Shown here piece by piece: positions 35,207 through 47,006 of a DNA stretch of 64,000 bases (position 1 is the first letter of the stretch; each line of letters starts with the position of its first letter). The translations under genes were made by a program, and so were the position numbers. The DNA is from Leucothrix arctica. Its GTDB lineage: Bacteria; Pseudomonadota; Gammaproteobacteria; Thiotrichales; Thiotrichaceae. The stretch covers positions 62,001-126,000 of the forward strand of contig NZ_QGKL01000021.1 of NCBI RefSeq assembly GCF_003172895.1, in the 5' to 3' direction. Under the pieces are notes generated by a model. The model saw only the letters and a list, made by a program, of their open reading frames with translations, made no database searches and was not told the DNA's origin.

Positions 35207-36853
35207 TTAGTTAAGGACAGGGGCAGTATCACCCATGATTTTCTTAGTTATAACGTACTGCTGAATGATAGATAGAACGTTGTTCACTACCCAGTAAAGT
35301 ACAAGACCAGCAGGGAAGAACAAGAACATTACCGTGAATACCACTGGCAAGAACTGGAAAATCTTTTGCTGCATTGGATCAGATACTGCAGGCGGGTTAA
35401 GTCGCTGCTGGATATACATACTAAGACCCATCAATAGAGGCAGTACGTAGTAAGGATCCATTACTGACAAGTCGTGGAACCACATAATCCAAGGCGCCTG
35501 GCGTAACTCAACACTTTCTAGTAGTACCCAGTATAGACCCATGAAGACTGGCATCTGAATCAAAATAGGTAAACAACCACCTAAAGGATTAATCTTTTCC
35601 TTTTTGTAGAACTCCATCGTTGCTTTTTGCTTAGCTTGTGGATTGTCCTTATGCTTTTCAGCTAATTCTTTAAGCTTAGGTGAAAGCTTTTTCATTTTAG
35701 CCATTGAACGATAACTAATCGCTGATGGGTAAAAGAATAGAATTTTAAGCGTTAATGTCATCAGAATGATCGTCCAACCCCAGTTGCTGACAACTGATTG
35801 GATCTTATTCATTACCCAGAATATAGGCTTGGATACAAAACTAAACAGTCCGTAATCAACTGTTAAATCGAGACCTGGCGACATCTTTATAAGATTTTTT
35901 TGTGTTTTAGGACCGACATAAAATTGGCTATTGAACTGACCAGCTTCACCATTAGGTACCGATAAAGTAGGAGAGGTCAAACCAATGATGCGGCTATTAC
36001 GATCGCCTATAAACTTAGTGTAATAGTTGTTTTTAGCATCAGGACCAGGAATCCAAGCACTCAAGAAATAATGCTCAAGCATTGCTGCCCAACCACCCTT
36101 AATTTGTTCGCTTACATCCGTATCTTCAAATTCGCTCAGTTTAACTTTTGTGTACTTACCATTGTAATAAGCACCACCAACAAAAGAAACAGACGTTAAA
36201 CCAAATCCACCGCCGGTATCATTGTCACCATGTGTTAATTGTTGATACTGATTACCACTCCAAACAGTCCCCGACTGGTTGTTTAGTGTTTGCTGTACAT
36301 CAATTAAGAATTTACCGCGTGTGAAAGTGTAAGTCTTTACTACGTTGAGGCCTTTCTCATTCATCCACGTTAGTGGAACTACGAGAGTATCTCCTTCCAT
36401 TACGAATTCTTCTTTTTCAGCAGTGAACAATGCGTAGTGATTAGGTGCATCATCAGCACTCTTAGTCACATTAATCAAACCTGACTGAGCAGCATATTGC
36501 TTATTTTTATCGAGAATACGGACTGGATTATCTAGCTCTTCTAAACTAACAGGATATGTCAGTAAGTCAGCTTCGAGTATTGATCCACCCGTTAAACTAA
36601 TCTCAAGATCTAAAACATCTGTCTTTACACGAATGCTTTGAGCATCAACACCCGTAGTATTAGGTACGCCACTTGCAGCTACAGCAGGTAAACCACCAGC
36701 CTGAGGAACATCAAGTTGCTGGTTACTACCATTGCCTTGTGTTGTCTGTTGCTGAGGGATTGGCTGAGGTGCGTTGCGCTGACTCCATGTTGACCAAATC
36801 ATAAAAGCCATAAAGGCTAACATTAAGTACAGAAGAGGGCGTTGTTGTTCCAT
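35207..36853 (-). CDS. yidC: Membrane protein insertase YidC
   Basis: Inserts and folds inner-membrane proteins, alone or with SecYEG. The 548-residue protein has an N-terminal membrane helix, a large periplasmic domain (about 60-340) and the conserved C-terminal five-helix core, with KKLSPKLKELAEKHKDNPQ and PLGGCLPILIQMPVFMGLYWVL. The gene begins 3 bp after rnpA ends. The yidD gene that usually lies between rnpA and yidC is absent from this locus. Confidence 0.98.
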   Translation of the reverse strand: MEQQRPLLYLMLAFMAFMIWSTWSQRNAPQPIPQQQTTQGNGSNQQLDVPQAGGLPAVAASGVPNTTGVDAQSIRVKTDVLDLEISLTGGSILEADLLTYPVSLEELDNPVRILDKNKQYAAQSGLINVTKSADDAPNHYALFTAEKEEFVMEGDTLVVPLTWMNEKGLNVVKTYTFTRGKFLIDVQQTLNNQSGTVWSGNQYQQLTHGDNDTGGGFGLTSVSFVGGAYYNGKYTKVKLSEFEDTDVSEQIKGGWAAMLEHYFLSAWIPGPDAKNNYYTKFIGDRNSRIIGLTSPTLSVPNGEAGQFNSQFYVGPKTQKNLIKMSPGLDLTVDYGLFSFVSKPIFWVMNKIQSVVSNWGWTIILMTLTLKILFFYPSAISYRSMAKMKKLSPKLKELAEKHKDNPQAKQKATMEFYKKEKINPLGGCLPILIQMPVFMGLYWVLLESVELRQAPWIMWFHDLSVMDPYYVLPLLMGLSMYIQQRLNPPAVSDPMQQKIFQFLPVVFTVMFLFFPAGLVLYWVVNNVLSIIQQYVITKKIMGDTAPVLN

Positions 36854-36856
36854 GGA

Positions 36857-37213
36857 TCATCCTTGGATTTTTCTACGAATATACCGCCACTGGGTATCCA
36901 GTTGCGCGCTTATTTCATGGCTGGGCAATTCTACCGCGCCTCGACGACACATGGCAATGATATCTATGGGGGGAAGTTCAGCTATTTCATGTCGAAAGTT
37001 TTCGCGTATTAACCGTTTGATACGGTTACGATCTACAGCGAGTTTTACACTTTTCTTAGCGATAGCTAGGCCAAGACGTGCATGGCCTAAGTCATTTTTC
37101 CTGACTAACAGGGTGAAATTATGATTACCGAAGCGTTGCGCATTTGCGAACACGTACTGATAATCCTCAGCCTTAGTTAGTCTGAACTCTCGGCTGAAGT
37201 CTAATCCTGTCAT
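36857..37213 (-). CDS. rnpA: Ribonuclease P protein component
   Basis: The small basic protein subunit of RNase P, which matures tRNA 5' ends. The 118-residue sequence contains the RNR signature KLAVDRNRIKRLIREN and the substrate-contact region FRLTKAEDYQYVF. It follows rpmH by 39 bp, the universal bacterial order. Its stop is 3 bp from yidC. Confidence 0.97.
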   Translation of the reverse strand: MTGLDFSREFRLTKAEDYQYVFANAQRFGNHNFTLLVRKNDLGHARLGLAIAKKSVKLAVDRNRIKRLIRENFRHEIAELPPIDIIAMCRRGAVELPSHEISAQLDTQWRYIRRKIQG

Positions 37214-37252
37214 ATTTTATACTCGGTTAGAACGTTAACGCTCTACTCCGAA

Positions 37253-37387
37253 TTAAGGGCAAAGAAGTGCGCGACCTTTTGCTCTGCGTGCTTTTATGAC
37301 CTTACGACCACCAACAGTGCTCATGCGTGAACGGAAGCCGTGAGTACGAGCGCGTTTCAGGTTGCTTGGTTGGAATGTTCTTTTCAT
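37253..37387 (-). CDS. rpmH: 50S ribosomal protein bL34
   Basis: A 44-residue basic protein, starting at ATG 37385-37387 with [18 protein letters not shown] and stopping at TAA 37253-37255. The [19 protein letters not shown] core is typical of L34. The ending (LLCP) contains a cysteine, which is a little unusual. It is the first gene of the rpmH-rnpA-yidC-mnmE run and diverges from dnaA across oriC. Confidence 0.98.
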   Translation of the reverse strand: MKRTFQPSNLKRARTHGFRSRMSTVGGRKVIKARRAKGRALLCP

Positions 37388-37704
37388 CGTAGTAAACCTA
37401 AGTTCATCGTTATTTTGCTATGCCCACCGGCAAATAGCAGCCAAGGTGGCGGAAGGATGAGGAAAATAAATGACTCAGCGATAAATGTCAAATTTTTTTA
37501 TTATTTAGTTTTAAATTTGAATGATGACGGTCAGTTGCAGAGCTGGTTGATTGTAGTTGTTTTATATATTTAAAAGATAACAACAATAATAAGGGAAGTA
37601 GTTTTTTGTGGATAGTTTCCATTTCTAGAACTATTACAGGTACTTAAGTATGACAAGCTACCTGTATGAGAACTGTTTATGTCATTAGTAATATGTGGAA
37701 GGAA

Positions 37705-37713
37705 TGTGGATAA
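37705..37713 (-). promoter_or_regulatory. DnaA box (oriC, box 1)
   Basis: The minus strand reads TTATCCACA, a perfect match, at the left edge of the box cluster. Confidence 0.85.
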
Positions 37714-37739
37714 GTCTGTCTGCCTCATTTATCCACTTG

Positions 37740-37748
37740 TTATCCACA
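37740..37748 (+). promoter_or_regulatory. DnaA box (oriC, box 2)
   Basis: A perfect TTATCCACA on the plus strand. An 8 of 9 copy lies immediately upstream at 37729-37737. Confidence 0.85.
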
Positions 37749-37775
37749 GAATGGTGCAGGTGTTTGCCCACCGAG

Positions 37776-37784
37776 TTATCCACA
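37776..37784 (+). promoter_or_regulatory. DnaA box (oriC, box 3)
   Basis: A perfect TTATCCACA in the same orientation as box 2, 36 bp downstream of it. Confidence 0.85.
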
Positions 37785-38030
37785 GGCAATTATAATCATA
37801 AAAAGATCCTGTGGACACTTTTTAATGTTTATTATTATTTGGGGAATCTGTTGATCTGTATGGCTCTACAAGCTGTCAAGATATTTAGGCGTTGCTTCCT
37901 GTGAATATATATTGATTAATATTTGACCATATAAGCTCTTTATTTGTTAGTAATATTAAATATAATTCTTGTATTACAGGAGGTTACAAGTATTTCGCTA
38001 TTTATAATAAATAAATAAATATTTTTTAGT

Positions 38031-38039
38031 TGTGGATAA
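38031..38039 (-). promoter_or_regulatory. DnaA box (oriC, box 4, next to dnaA)
   Basis: The minus strand reads TTATCCACA, at the far side of the AT-rich tract and 72 bp before dnaA. It may serve dnaA autoregulation as well as origin opening. Confidence 0.8.
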
Positions 38040-38110
38040 AACTAGGTTTCTTGTAAACTAGCTTACCCTGATTGTTTACGTTAAACCTTATTTCTGGATA
38101 CTGCTGCCCT

Positions 38111-39610
38111 ATGCTCTGGTCTGATTGCCTTAAGTTGCTTGAAAATGACCTGCCTGACCAAGAGCTAAACACTTGGCTTAGAACGTTACATGGACAAGAA
38201 CACGACGACACCTTGCTTCTCCTAGCACCCAACGACTATGTACTAAAACACGTTTCTAGTTATTATTTAGATCGTATAGTTATATTGGTCAGAAGAATTA
38301 AGAAGAACGATAGCTTCCAAGTGAGAATACAGATCGGTAGTGCTGATTATGTTGCACCTATGGCAATCGGTACTGAACAACCCCATATAGTAGACCCAGC
38401 TATGGCTGCTGCTGCACCTTTTCCTAATTCTCTTCAACAGCCTTCTGAGTTTGTGAACCCTAATATGCATACAGGTGCGAGTCTGAGTAACAACTTAGGC
38501 CAATCACAACCTTTTAATCAAGGTTACCAAACGACTGGTAGGCATGTTAACCCTGGTCTTACGACTGCAGAAAATCAGGTCATATTTGCGAACAACCTAA
38601 ATCCTTCACTGACGTTTGATAATTTTGTTGAGGGTAAGTCGAATCAATTGGCTCGTGCTTCAGCAATCCAGGTAGGTGAAAACCCGGGTACCTCTTATAA
38701 TCCGTTGTTTATCTTTGGTGGAGTTGGTCTGGGTAAGACTCACTTGATGCATGCCATTGGTAATCATATCAAGGCTCATAACCCTGAGGCTAATGTTGTA
38801 TACCTACATTCTGAGAGATTTGTGAATGGAATGGTTGCCGCACTTCGCCATAATAAAATTGAAGAATTTAAGAATTATTACCGTTCTGTCGATGCGCTGC
38901 TGATTGATGATATCCAGTTTTTCGCGAATAAAACGCGAAGCATGGAAGAGTTTTTCCATACCTTTAATGTTTTGTTGGAATGTCAAAAACAAATAATTAT
39001 GACAGGTGATCGTCTTCCTCGTGAAGTAGAGAACCTTGATGATCGTTTACAGTCCCGACTTGTCTGGGGATTAACCGTAGAGGTTGAACCGCCTGATGTA
39101 GAAACACGTGTTGCTATACTTCGTAAGAAGGTGGAGCACATGGGGTTAGATATTCCCAATGAAGTTGCTTTCTTTATTGCGCGACGTTTCCGATCGAATA
39201 TTCGTGACTTGGAAGGAGCTTTATTACGAGTTCTAGCTATTCTGCGTTTACGCAATACGACAACGATTACTTTGGACTTTGTTCAAGATGCACTGCGTGA
39301 CCAGTTAGCCGTCATGGATAAAATGGTCACCATTGAAAGTATTAAGAAACTCGTTGCTGAACATTTTAATATTCGTGTTGCTGATCTCGACTCAAAAAGC
39401 CGTGCACGCTCAATCACTCGCCCACGACAAATGGCGATGGCTTTGTCTAAAGAATTAACTAATCACAGTCTACCTGAGATTGGTGAAAAGTTTGGTGGTC
39501 GAGATCACACAACCGTACTTCACGCATGCCGTAAAGTACGAGAGCTGATACAATCGGATAGCCGTCTTGAAGAGGCACACCGCATTTTGTCAAGAACCCT
39601 ACGCAGCTAA
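38111..39610 (+). CDS. dnaA: Chromosomal replication initiator protein DnaA
   Basis: The AAA+ initiator that binds DnaA boxes and melts oriC. From ATG 38111 the protein is 499 residues and starts MLWSDCLKLLENDL, as the family does; the frame reaches 38072 only through a TTG. Domain I (1-90), a variable Asn/Gln-rich domain II (about 95-160), the AAA+ core with FGGVGLGKTH and LLIDDIQFF, and the DNA-binding domain IV with GGRDHTTVLHACRKV are all intact. It heads dnaA-dnaN-recF-gyrB. Confidence 0.97.
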   Translation: MLWSDCLKLLENDLPDQELNTWLRTLHGQEHDDTLLLLAPNDYVLKHVSSYYLDRIVILVRRIKKNDSFQVRIQIGSADYVAPMAIGTEQPHIVDPAMAAAAPFPNSLQQPSEFVNPNMHTGASLSNNLGQSQPFNQGYQTTGRHVNPGLTTAENQVIFANNLNPSLTFDNFVEGKSNQLARASAIQVGENPGTSYNPLFIFGGVGLGKTHLMHAIGNHIKAHNPEANVVYLHSERFVNGMVAALRHNKIEEFKNYYRSVDALLIDDIQFFANKTRSMEEFFHTFNVLLECQKQIIMTGDRLPREVENLDDRLQSRLVWGLTVEVEPPDVETRVAILRKKVEHMGLDIPNEVAFFIARRFRSNIRDLEGALLRVLAILRLRNTTTITLDFVQDALRDQLAVMDKMVTIESIKKLVAEHFNIRVADLDSKSRARSITRPRQMAMALSKELTNHSLPEIGEKFGGRDHTTVLHACRKVRELIQSDSRLEEAHRILSRTLRS

Positions 39611-39640
39611 TGTTGTTGCTTAACTGATGATAGAAAAGTT

Positions 39641-40753
39641 ATGAAATTTACTGTTGCTAGAGACACCCTTGTAGAATTACTTGCTAACGTTGTGGGTGCT
39701 GTAGAAAAAAAACATACCTCTAAAATTTTAGAGAATGTGCTTTTAAGTGTTTACAAAGATCAACTGCGTTTAGTTGGTACTGATCTTGAAATCGAATTAT
39801 CCGCTAGCGTCAATATTCAAGTCGATAGGGAAGGTGCAATTACTGCGCCTGCTCGTAAACTTCTTGATATTACAAAAGCGCTTCCATCTGATTCTTTTAT
39901 TCAAGTTGAACAAGACGAAGAAAACTCGCGCCTATTAATCAAAGGTGGGCGTAGTCGTTTTGAGTTAGCTACTTTGCCTGCTGAAGATTTTCCTGAGCTA
40001 GACGAAATTCCGCTAGAACACGAACTCGTATTAGTCGAAAGCCAGTTTAAGCGTTTGCTGGATAAAACGTCTTTCTGCATGGCTAACCAAGATGTTCGTT
40101 ATTATCTAAATGGATTATTATTGGATATTACATCTGGAACGATTAATACCGTTTCTACGGACGGCCATCGTTTAGCGCTTTGTGAATTTAAAGACGATGC
40201 TATTTCTGTTGATGAGCGTTCAAGTATTATTGTGCCTCGCAAAGGTGCCTTAGAATTATCTCGAATTCTAGAAGCGAGTGCCGATGTTAATGTGCGTGTT
40301 CAAATGAGTAACAACCATATTCGTGTTGAAAAAGATAACGTGCGTTTTACTTCGAAGTTGATCGATGGAAAATACCCTGACTATCAGGCAGCGGTTCCAT
40401 CTAACAGTAGTTTCAGTATCCAACTAGATCGAATGGTTTTCCGCGATACCTTATCGCGTGTTGCCATTCTTTCTAATGAAAAATTCCGTGGTATTCGTTT
40501 GCGCTTGAGTGATGGTTTGATGATGTTAATGTCAAATAATCCTGAGCAGGAAAGTGCAGAAGAAGAAATTGACATTAACTATAGTGGCGACGTTTTCGAA
40601 ATTGGTTTTAACGTGAGCTATGTACTTGAAGCAGTCAATCATCTCGAAGGAGAAATGATCGACTTCAGTTTTACAAGTTCAGCAGCAAGTGCATTATTAT
40701 CATCTCCAGAAGATGAAGGTGTACGTTATGTAGTTATGCCGGTAAGGCTTTAA
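39641..40753 (+). CDS. dnaN: DNA polymerase III beta subunit (sliding clamp)
   Basis: The ring-shaped processivity clamp of the replicase. The 370 residues match the usual length (366-370), begin MKFTVARDTLVELLANV and end in the typical YVVMPVRL. Three repeated clamp folds are expected along the chain. It lies 30 bp after dnaA and 12 bp before recF, as in the standard operon. Confidence 0.98.
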   Translation: MKFTVARDTLVELLANVVGAVEKKHTSKILENVLLSVYKDQLRLVGTDLEIELSASVNIQVDREGAITAPARKLLDITKALPSDSFIQVEQDEENSRLLIKGGRSRFELATLPAEDFPELDEIPLEHELVLVESQFKRLLDKTSFCMANQDVRYYLNGLLLDITSGTINTVSTDGHRLALCEFKDDAISVDERSSIIVPRKGALELSRILEASADVNVRVQMSNNHIRVEKDNVRFTSKLIDGKYPDYQAAVPSNSSFSIQLDRMVFRDTLSRVAILSNEKFRGIRLRLSDGLMMLMSNNPEQESAEEEIDINYSGDVFEIGFNVSYVLEAVNHLEGEMIDFSFTSSAASALLSSPEDEGVRYVVMPVRL

Positions 40754-40765
40754 ACGTAATTTATT

Positions 40766-41860
40766 ATGTTGCTTGAGCAGCTTTCGATTAGTCACTGTAG
40801 AGTTATTGAAAAAGCTGAACTTAAATTATCGCCACGAGTTAATCTAATTTGTGGCGATAATGGATCTGGTAAATCCAGCATCCTTGAAGCGGTTGCCATT
40901 TTATCCCGCGGCCGCTCATTTCGAACTTCCCGCATCACCGATGTCATTCGACAGAATGAAGAAGCTATTCTTATTCGTGCAGACAGTCATGACGGTGAAA
41001 ACCATTTCCGTATCGGCATTGAAAAAAGTAAAACCACCACACGTATTCGAGTCAATCAACAAGATATAAATACTCAAGCTGCGCTTAGTCGATACCTTCC
41101 AATTACGATTATTGATCCAAATTCGATTGAACTTTTGACTGGCTCTCCATCGATTCGTCGTTCCTATGTCGATTGGATTGCGTTCTATTTATTTCCCGAA
41201 TTTCATTCTATCTGGCAGAACTACCAACGAATATTAAAGCAAAGAAATTTGTGTTTACGTGTTCCAAAGTTTATTTCTGCTTTGCCCGTTTGGACTGATG
41301 AATTGATAAAAGCACAATTACAAATCATCAGTTACAGAGAGCGCTCGTTAGAATTGTTGAATCCGCAGTTGGCGATTTTTGCTGACCAACTGCTGGAAGG
41401 GCACTCCATTAAATTGAAACTTACTTCTGGTTTTGCGCAGGCCATGGATTTGTCTGTTGAGTCCCAAAGAGCATTTTATCTAGAGCGACAAGAGACAGAT
41501 ATCAAATCTGCTAGAACATTATCGGGTGCTCACAGAGCAGATCTTCAGGTTTTATTTAACGATCAAATTGCACAGCATAGTGCTTCACGCGGTCAGTTAA
41601 AACTAATTGCGATTGCTATGTTGCTTGCCCAAAGTCGAAGCATTGATCCTGATGATAAGCGCAAAGGGATTATAGCAATTGATGATCTTGCTGCAGAATT
41701 GGATGGTGATAATAAGGTTCGTTTGCTCTCAACATTACGTGGATTAAACCAACAACTATTACTGACAACCACCCAGTCAGAACTGATTCCACTGCACGAT
41801 GAAGACTGTATGTTTCACGTGAAACACGGCAAAGTAGTTCTCAATGATTCAAGCGTTTAG
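40766..41860 (+). CDS. recF: DNA replication and repair protein RecF
   Basis: An SMC-like ATPase that helps load RecA at gapped DNA with RecO and RecR. The 364-residue sequence has Walker A GDNGSGKSS, the signature SRGQLKLIAIAML and Walker B GIIAIDDLAAELD. The gene's 3' end contains a perfect parS sequence at 41811-41826, encoding part of MFHVKHG. It is followed by a gap with a gyrB promoter. Confidence 0.97.
   Translation: MLLEQLSISHCRVIEKAELKLSPRVNLICGDNGSGKSSILEAVAILSRGRSFRTSRITDVIRQNEEAILIRADSHDGENHFRIGIEKSKTTTRIRVNQQDINTQAALSRYLPITIIDPNSIELLTGSPSIRRSYVDWIAFYLFPEFHSIWQNYQRILKQRNLCLRVPKFISALPVWTDELIKAQLQIISYRERSLELLNPQLAIFADQLLEGHSIKLKLTSGFAQAMDLSVESQRAFYLERQETDIKSARTLSGAHRADLQVLFNDQIAQHSASRGQLKLIAIAMLLAQSRSIDPDDKRKGIIAIDDLAAELDGDNKVRLLSTLRGLNQQLLLTTTQSELIPLHDEDCMFHVKHGKVVLNDSSV
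41811..41826. other. parS: Perfect parS centromere site inside recF
   Basis: TGTTTCACGTGAAACA matches the ParB consensus at all 16 positions. It lies within recF codons near the 3' end, less than 4 kb from oriC. ParB loading here would mark the origin region for segregation. parA and parB are not in the window. Confidence 0.92.
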
Positions 41861-41881
41861 CTGTTCTTGAGTAGCCAAAGT

Positions 41882-41889
41882 GGTATAAT
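41882..41889 (+). promoter_or_regulatory. Extended -10 promoter element for gyrB
   Basis: GGTATAAT contains a perfect TATAAT at 41884-41889, preceded by TGG to give an extended -10. No good -35 hexamer is seen at 17 bp, as in many gyrase promoters. It lies 28 bp before the gyrB ATG. Confidence 0.6.
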
Positions 41890-41902
41890 CTGACGAGTAT
41901 AA

Positions 41903-44329
<2,427 letters not shown>

Positions 44330-44403
44330 TTGTTTAGGATGACTTCCAGCATCTAAGTGCAGCGATAGTGAGAACGACAAATTAAATCGCTATGGAAATC
44401 AAA

Positions 44404-45759
44404 ATGAAAAAAATAAGGCATATGGGGAGTTATGCTGTTTGTGCGGCAGTGACCGTACTGACAGCATGTGCAGCTAACCCTGTTGGGGATATTAAACCAG
44501 CCTCAACAGTAAAAAGCAGTGAGAAAATTATTGCAGCTAAAGTAGAAGCACCTATCATTAAAAAGACTAAGGCTGTGATTAGCGCGAAACAAGCTCAAGA
44601 TAAAAAGAAGCAAATAATTGCGATGGGTACAGCAAAGGCTAAAGCAAGAGCTGCAGCTGCGCCAAAGAAAAAAGTGACGACTGTAGCTAAAATAAAAACA
44701 GTGTGGAAAAAGCCAGTTGTGCGAAAGGTTGCTATGGTCATACCTAATAGGATAGTGAGAAAAAAAGCACCTGTTGTACTTGCAAAGAGAACGGCACGAT
44801 CAGTTGTTAAAAGAGTGGTTTCTAAGCCTGTTGTTAAGCAACAACGAGTTTACAAAAAAGTAGTTCCTGTTGTAGCTAAACCTAAATTGCAGTACGCCGT
44901 GAATAGGCAGAAAACAACACAATATCGTAAAGCAGTCATTCGTAAACCTGCGACGGTGCAGCGTCGTGTTTCTAGAATTGATCCAGATAAGTCTTTTGGC
45001 CACGCGCTTTCAAACGCTGCTATTGATAGAACCAAGCATAGAGTTCGTTATGACGGAGCTTATATAAAGATTGGTTATCCTTGGGGAGATGTTCCTAAGT
45101 CGATAGGAGTTTGTACTGATGTTGTTATTCGTGCTTACCGCAAAATGGGCATTGATCTACAAAAAGAAGTACATCAAGATATCAGTAAAGACTTTTATGC
45201 TTACCCAAATCTAACGAAGTGGGGGTTAACAAAACCTGATCCAAATATCGATCACCGTCGAGTTTATAACCTACAGGCATTCTTTAAGCGTCATAAAGCA
45301 GAGCTACCTCGCTCACGTAACCCGAGAGATTATAAGCCGGGTGATTTGGTAACTTGGATGGTAGGGCCGACATTCCCACACATTGGTGTTGTCGTGAATA
45401 AGCCATCAAAAGCTGATCCTAACCGTTTGATGATTTCTCATAATATTGGTAATGGTCCTCAGATTGAAGACATTTTGTTCCGATTCCCGATGACGGGACA
45501 CTACCGTTACACACCTAGAAACAAGCAAATTAATCCTGCACATCATTATGCTAAAACAGCTGCACCAGCATCTGTCCAAAGGAAAAATTCGATGGATTAT
45601 AATGACCTGTTAAAAGCGAGTCGCTATCTACTTGGTGATGGTAACAAAGTGAATACAGCGAAAAATAAGAAAGTGCTACAGGTTAAGCAGACACAGCCTA
45701 ACCGTATTAATCTGGCACAGTTAGATCCTGCAGCACTAAACGCTTTATTAAAATATTGA
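44404..45759 (+). CDS. Lipoprotein with Lys-rich linker and DUF1287 domain
   Basis: About 451 residues from ATG 44404 (GGAA 6 nt upstream). A signal peptide with lipobox VLTAC (Cys22) is followed by about 170 residues of low-complexity sequence very rich in Lys, Arg, Val and Ala. A DUF1287 domain follows (YIKIGYPWGDVPKSIGVCTDVVIRAYRKMGIDL, HIGVVV), an NlpC/P60-like fold with Cys and His placed as in cysteine amidases. It probably acts on cell-wall peptides while the basic tail grips an anionic envelope polymer; this is inference. A hairpin lies downstream. Confidence 0.8.
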   Translation: MKKIRHMGSYAVCAAVTVLTACAANPVGDIKPASTVKSSEKIIAAKVEAPIIKKTKAVISAKQAQDKKKQIIAMGTAKAKARAAAAPKKKVTTVAKIKTVWKKPVVRKVAMVIPNRIVRKKAPVVLAKRTARSVVKRVVSKPVVKQQRVYKKVVPVVAKPKLQYAVNRQKTTQYRKAVIRKPATVQRRVSRIDPDKSFGHALSNAAIDRTKHRVRYDGAYIKIGYPWGDVPKSIGVCTDVVIRAYRKMGIDLQKEVHQDISKDFYAYPNLTKWGLTKPDPNIDHRRVYNLQAFFKRHKAELPRSRNPRDYKPGDLVTWMVGPTFPHIGVVVNKPSKADPNRLMISHNIGNGPQIEDILFRFPMTGHYRYTPRNKQINPAHHYAKTAAPASVQRKNSMDYNDLLKASRYLLGDGNKVNTAKNKKVLQVKQTQPNRINLAQLDPAALNALLKY

Positions 45760-45813
45760 TCAAAGCACCTCCCTATAAATAATCGATAGGTAAGTGTGAT
45801 TACAACGAGATGC

Positions 45814-45849
45814 ATCCATGATAAGTGGCATATTCCACTTATCATGGAT
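45814..45849 (+). terminator. Long perfect hairpin, probable terminator
   Basis: A 15-bp perfect stem ATCCATGATAAGTGG / CCACTTATCATGGAT has a 6-nt loop and is followed by TTGTTG. The T run is imperfect. It is placed 55 bp after the DUF1287 gene. Confidence 0.65.
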
Positions 45850-45917
45850 TTGTTGTAGGTCTTTATTTTTTAGCGTTATAGTATAAAAATACTACCAATA
45901 AATAATAAGGTTGCAAA

Positions 45918-46547
45918 ATGAAAAGCCCAACGCTATCAACTATGGCTCTAATCGCCGTGACAACAATACTATTAACAGGTTGTGGTGCTGATGAGGAAAT
46001 GCAGTCTGATGCTGTGGGTTCTTCTGCTGAAAAACAATCATCCAAAACAGTAGCTAAAGCAGCTGATGAGCTAGGAACTTTTCTTAGCTTACATAAGCAA
46101 TATTGTGAAGGCAGTCATAAATCACGTGATTCATTAGTCACTGCATTACAGTCTGATCAGCGATTCACGCCTGCACCTGGATTCAATGGTGTGTTTGAAA
46201 CTAAGATAGCTGGCGTTAGCTATGCAGTTTCACCAGAAGTCGATGGCTGTACCACTGATGTGCTTGTGCAAGATGCATCAACAGGGCAGTTATTATTTAG
46301 TTATGCACAGATTAATGCAGCACTTGTGAAAAGCGGCTACGCAATTGTTGGCGAAGAGACGACAAGAAAAGATTTAGGGAAAGATAATCAAGAAGTGACT
46401 ATTCTAGAAAAGACATTCGTCTCTCCTTCAAACGAAGTGACTAATCTTGACTACCCTGCTAACAGAAAAGATCAGTACTACATGACTCTGTTTGCGAAGA
46501 AATTTGAGCCTATTGTGATGACTGAAGAGATCAGTTTAAATAACTAA
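45918..46547 (+). CDS. Putative lipoprotein of unknown function
   Basis: A 209-residue protein with a signal peptide ending in LLTGC (Cys22 lipidated), then an acidic/Ser linker and a small domain that contains two further cysteines (YCEGS, DGCTTD). These could form a disulfide in the periplasm. I do not recognise the family. AAGG 10 nt upstream supports the ATG. It is followed by a strong bidirectional terminator. Confidence 0.78.
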   Translation: MKSPTLSTMALIAVTTILLTGCGADEEMQSDAVGSSAEKQSSKTVAKAADELGTFLSLHKQYCEGSHKSRDSLVTALQSDQRFTPAPGFNGVFETKIAGVSYAVSPEVDGCTTDVLVQDASTGQLLFSYAQINAALVKSGYAIVGEETTRKDLGKDNQEVTILEKTFVSPSNEVTNLDYPANRKDQYYMTLFAKKFEPIVMTEEISLNN

Positions 46548-46600
46548 CAGTAAATAACAACATACCCTGCCTGTTAGATTCTATATTTAACAGGCAATAA

Positions 46601-46628
46601 AAAAGGCACCCAATGGGTGCCTTTTTTT
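46601..46628. terminator. Bidirectional rho-independent terminator
   Basis: AAAAGGCACCC-AAT-GGGTGCCTTTTTTT forms a GC-rich stem with a clear T run and A run. It separates the convergent lipoprotein and rpmE2 genes. Confidence 0.93.
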
Positions 46629-46647
46629 AAGCTTACGCAATAATAAA

Positions 46648-46890
46648 TTATCGGGCGTAACGCTTCTTAAACTTATCTACCTGACCAGCAGAAGTATTCA
46701 AGTTTTGCTTACCTGTGTAAAACGGGTGAGACTCACTAGATACATCTAACTTGATTAGAGGGTATTCATTACCATCTTCCCAAGTAATTGTTTCTTTTGC
46801 TGGAGCTGTAGAACGCGTTAGGAATGAAAAATCACTAGTAACGTCTTGAAATACAACTGCTCTATAATCTGGGTGGATACCGGCCTTCAT
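46648..46890 (-). CDS. rpmE2: 50S ribosomal protein bL31, type B
   Basis: An 80-residue L31 paralogue starting at ATG 46890 ([14 protein letters not shown]), with AGGA about 8 nt upstream. The longer frame begins at a TTG and is rejected. It has no zinc-binding cysteines, so it is the type B form that in many bacteria replaces zinc-type L31 under zinc limitation. I see no obvious Zur palindrome upstream. Confidence 0.95.
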   Translation of the reverse strand: MKAGIHPDYRAVVFQDVTSDFSFLTRSTAPAKETITWEDGNEYPLIKLDVSSESHPFYTGKQNLNTSAGQVDKFKKRYAR

Positions 46891-47006
46891 AGTGAAGATC
46901 CTCAAAATTTGTTTAATAAATCTAATGACCGCGAATCATAGCAGATAGTCTTTGAGAAAAACAATAGCTATCTGTCGCTAAATATAGAGAAAATAAGGAA
47001 GTTTTA

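Larger units (their letters stand above)
37690..38040. other. oriC: Chromosomal replication origin
   Basis: The rpmH-dnaA gap (37388-38110) holds four perfect DnaA boxes at 37705, 37740, 37776 and 38031, plus TTATCCACT at 37729. GATC sites occur near 37804 and 37852. A very AT-rich tract at about 37895-38030 is a likely duplex-unwinding element. Gene order on both sides is the standard gammaproteobacterial origin layout. The exact borders are approximate. Sequence from 37388 to 37690 holds no gene that I can support. Confidence 0.88.

Noticed and set aside
41867-41889. TTGAGT and TATAAT as a full gyrB promoter
   Set aside because: The spacer is only 11 bp; an extended -10 without this -35 is more likely.
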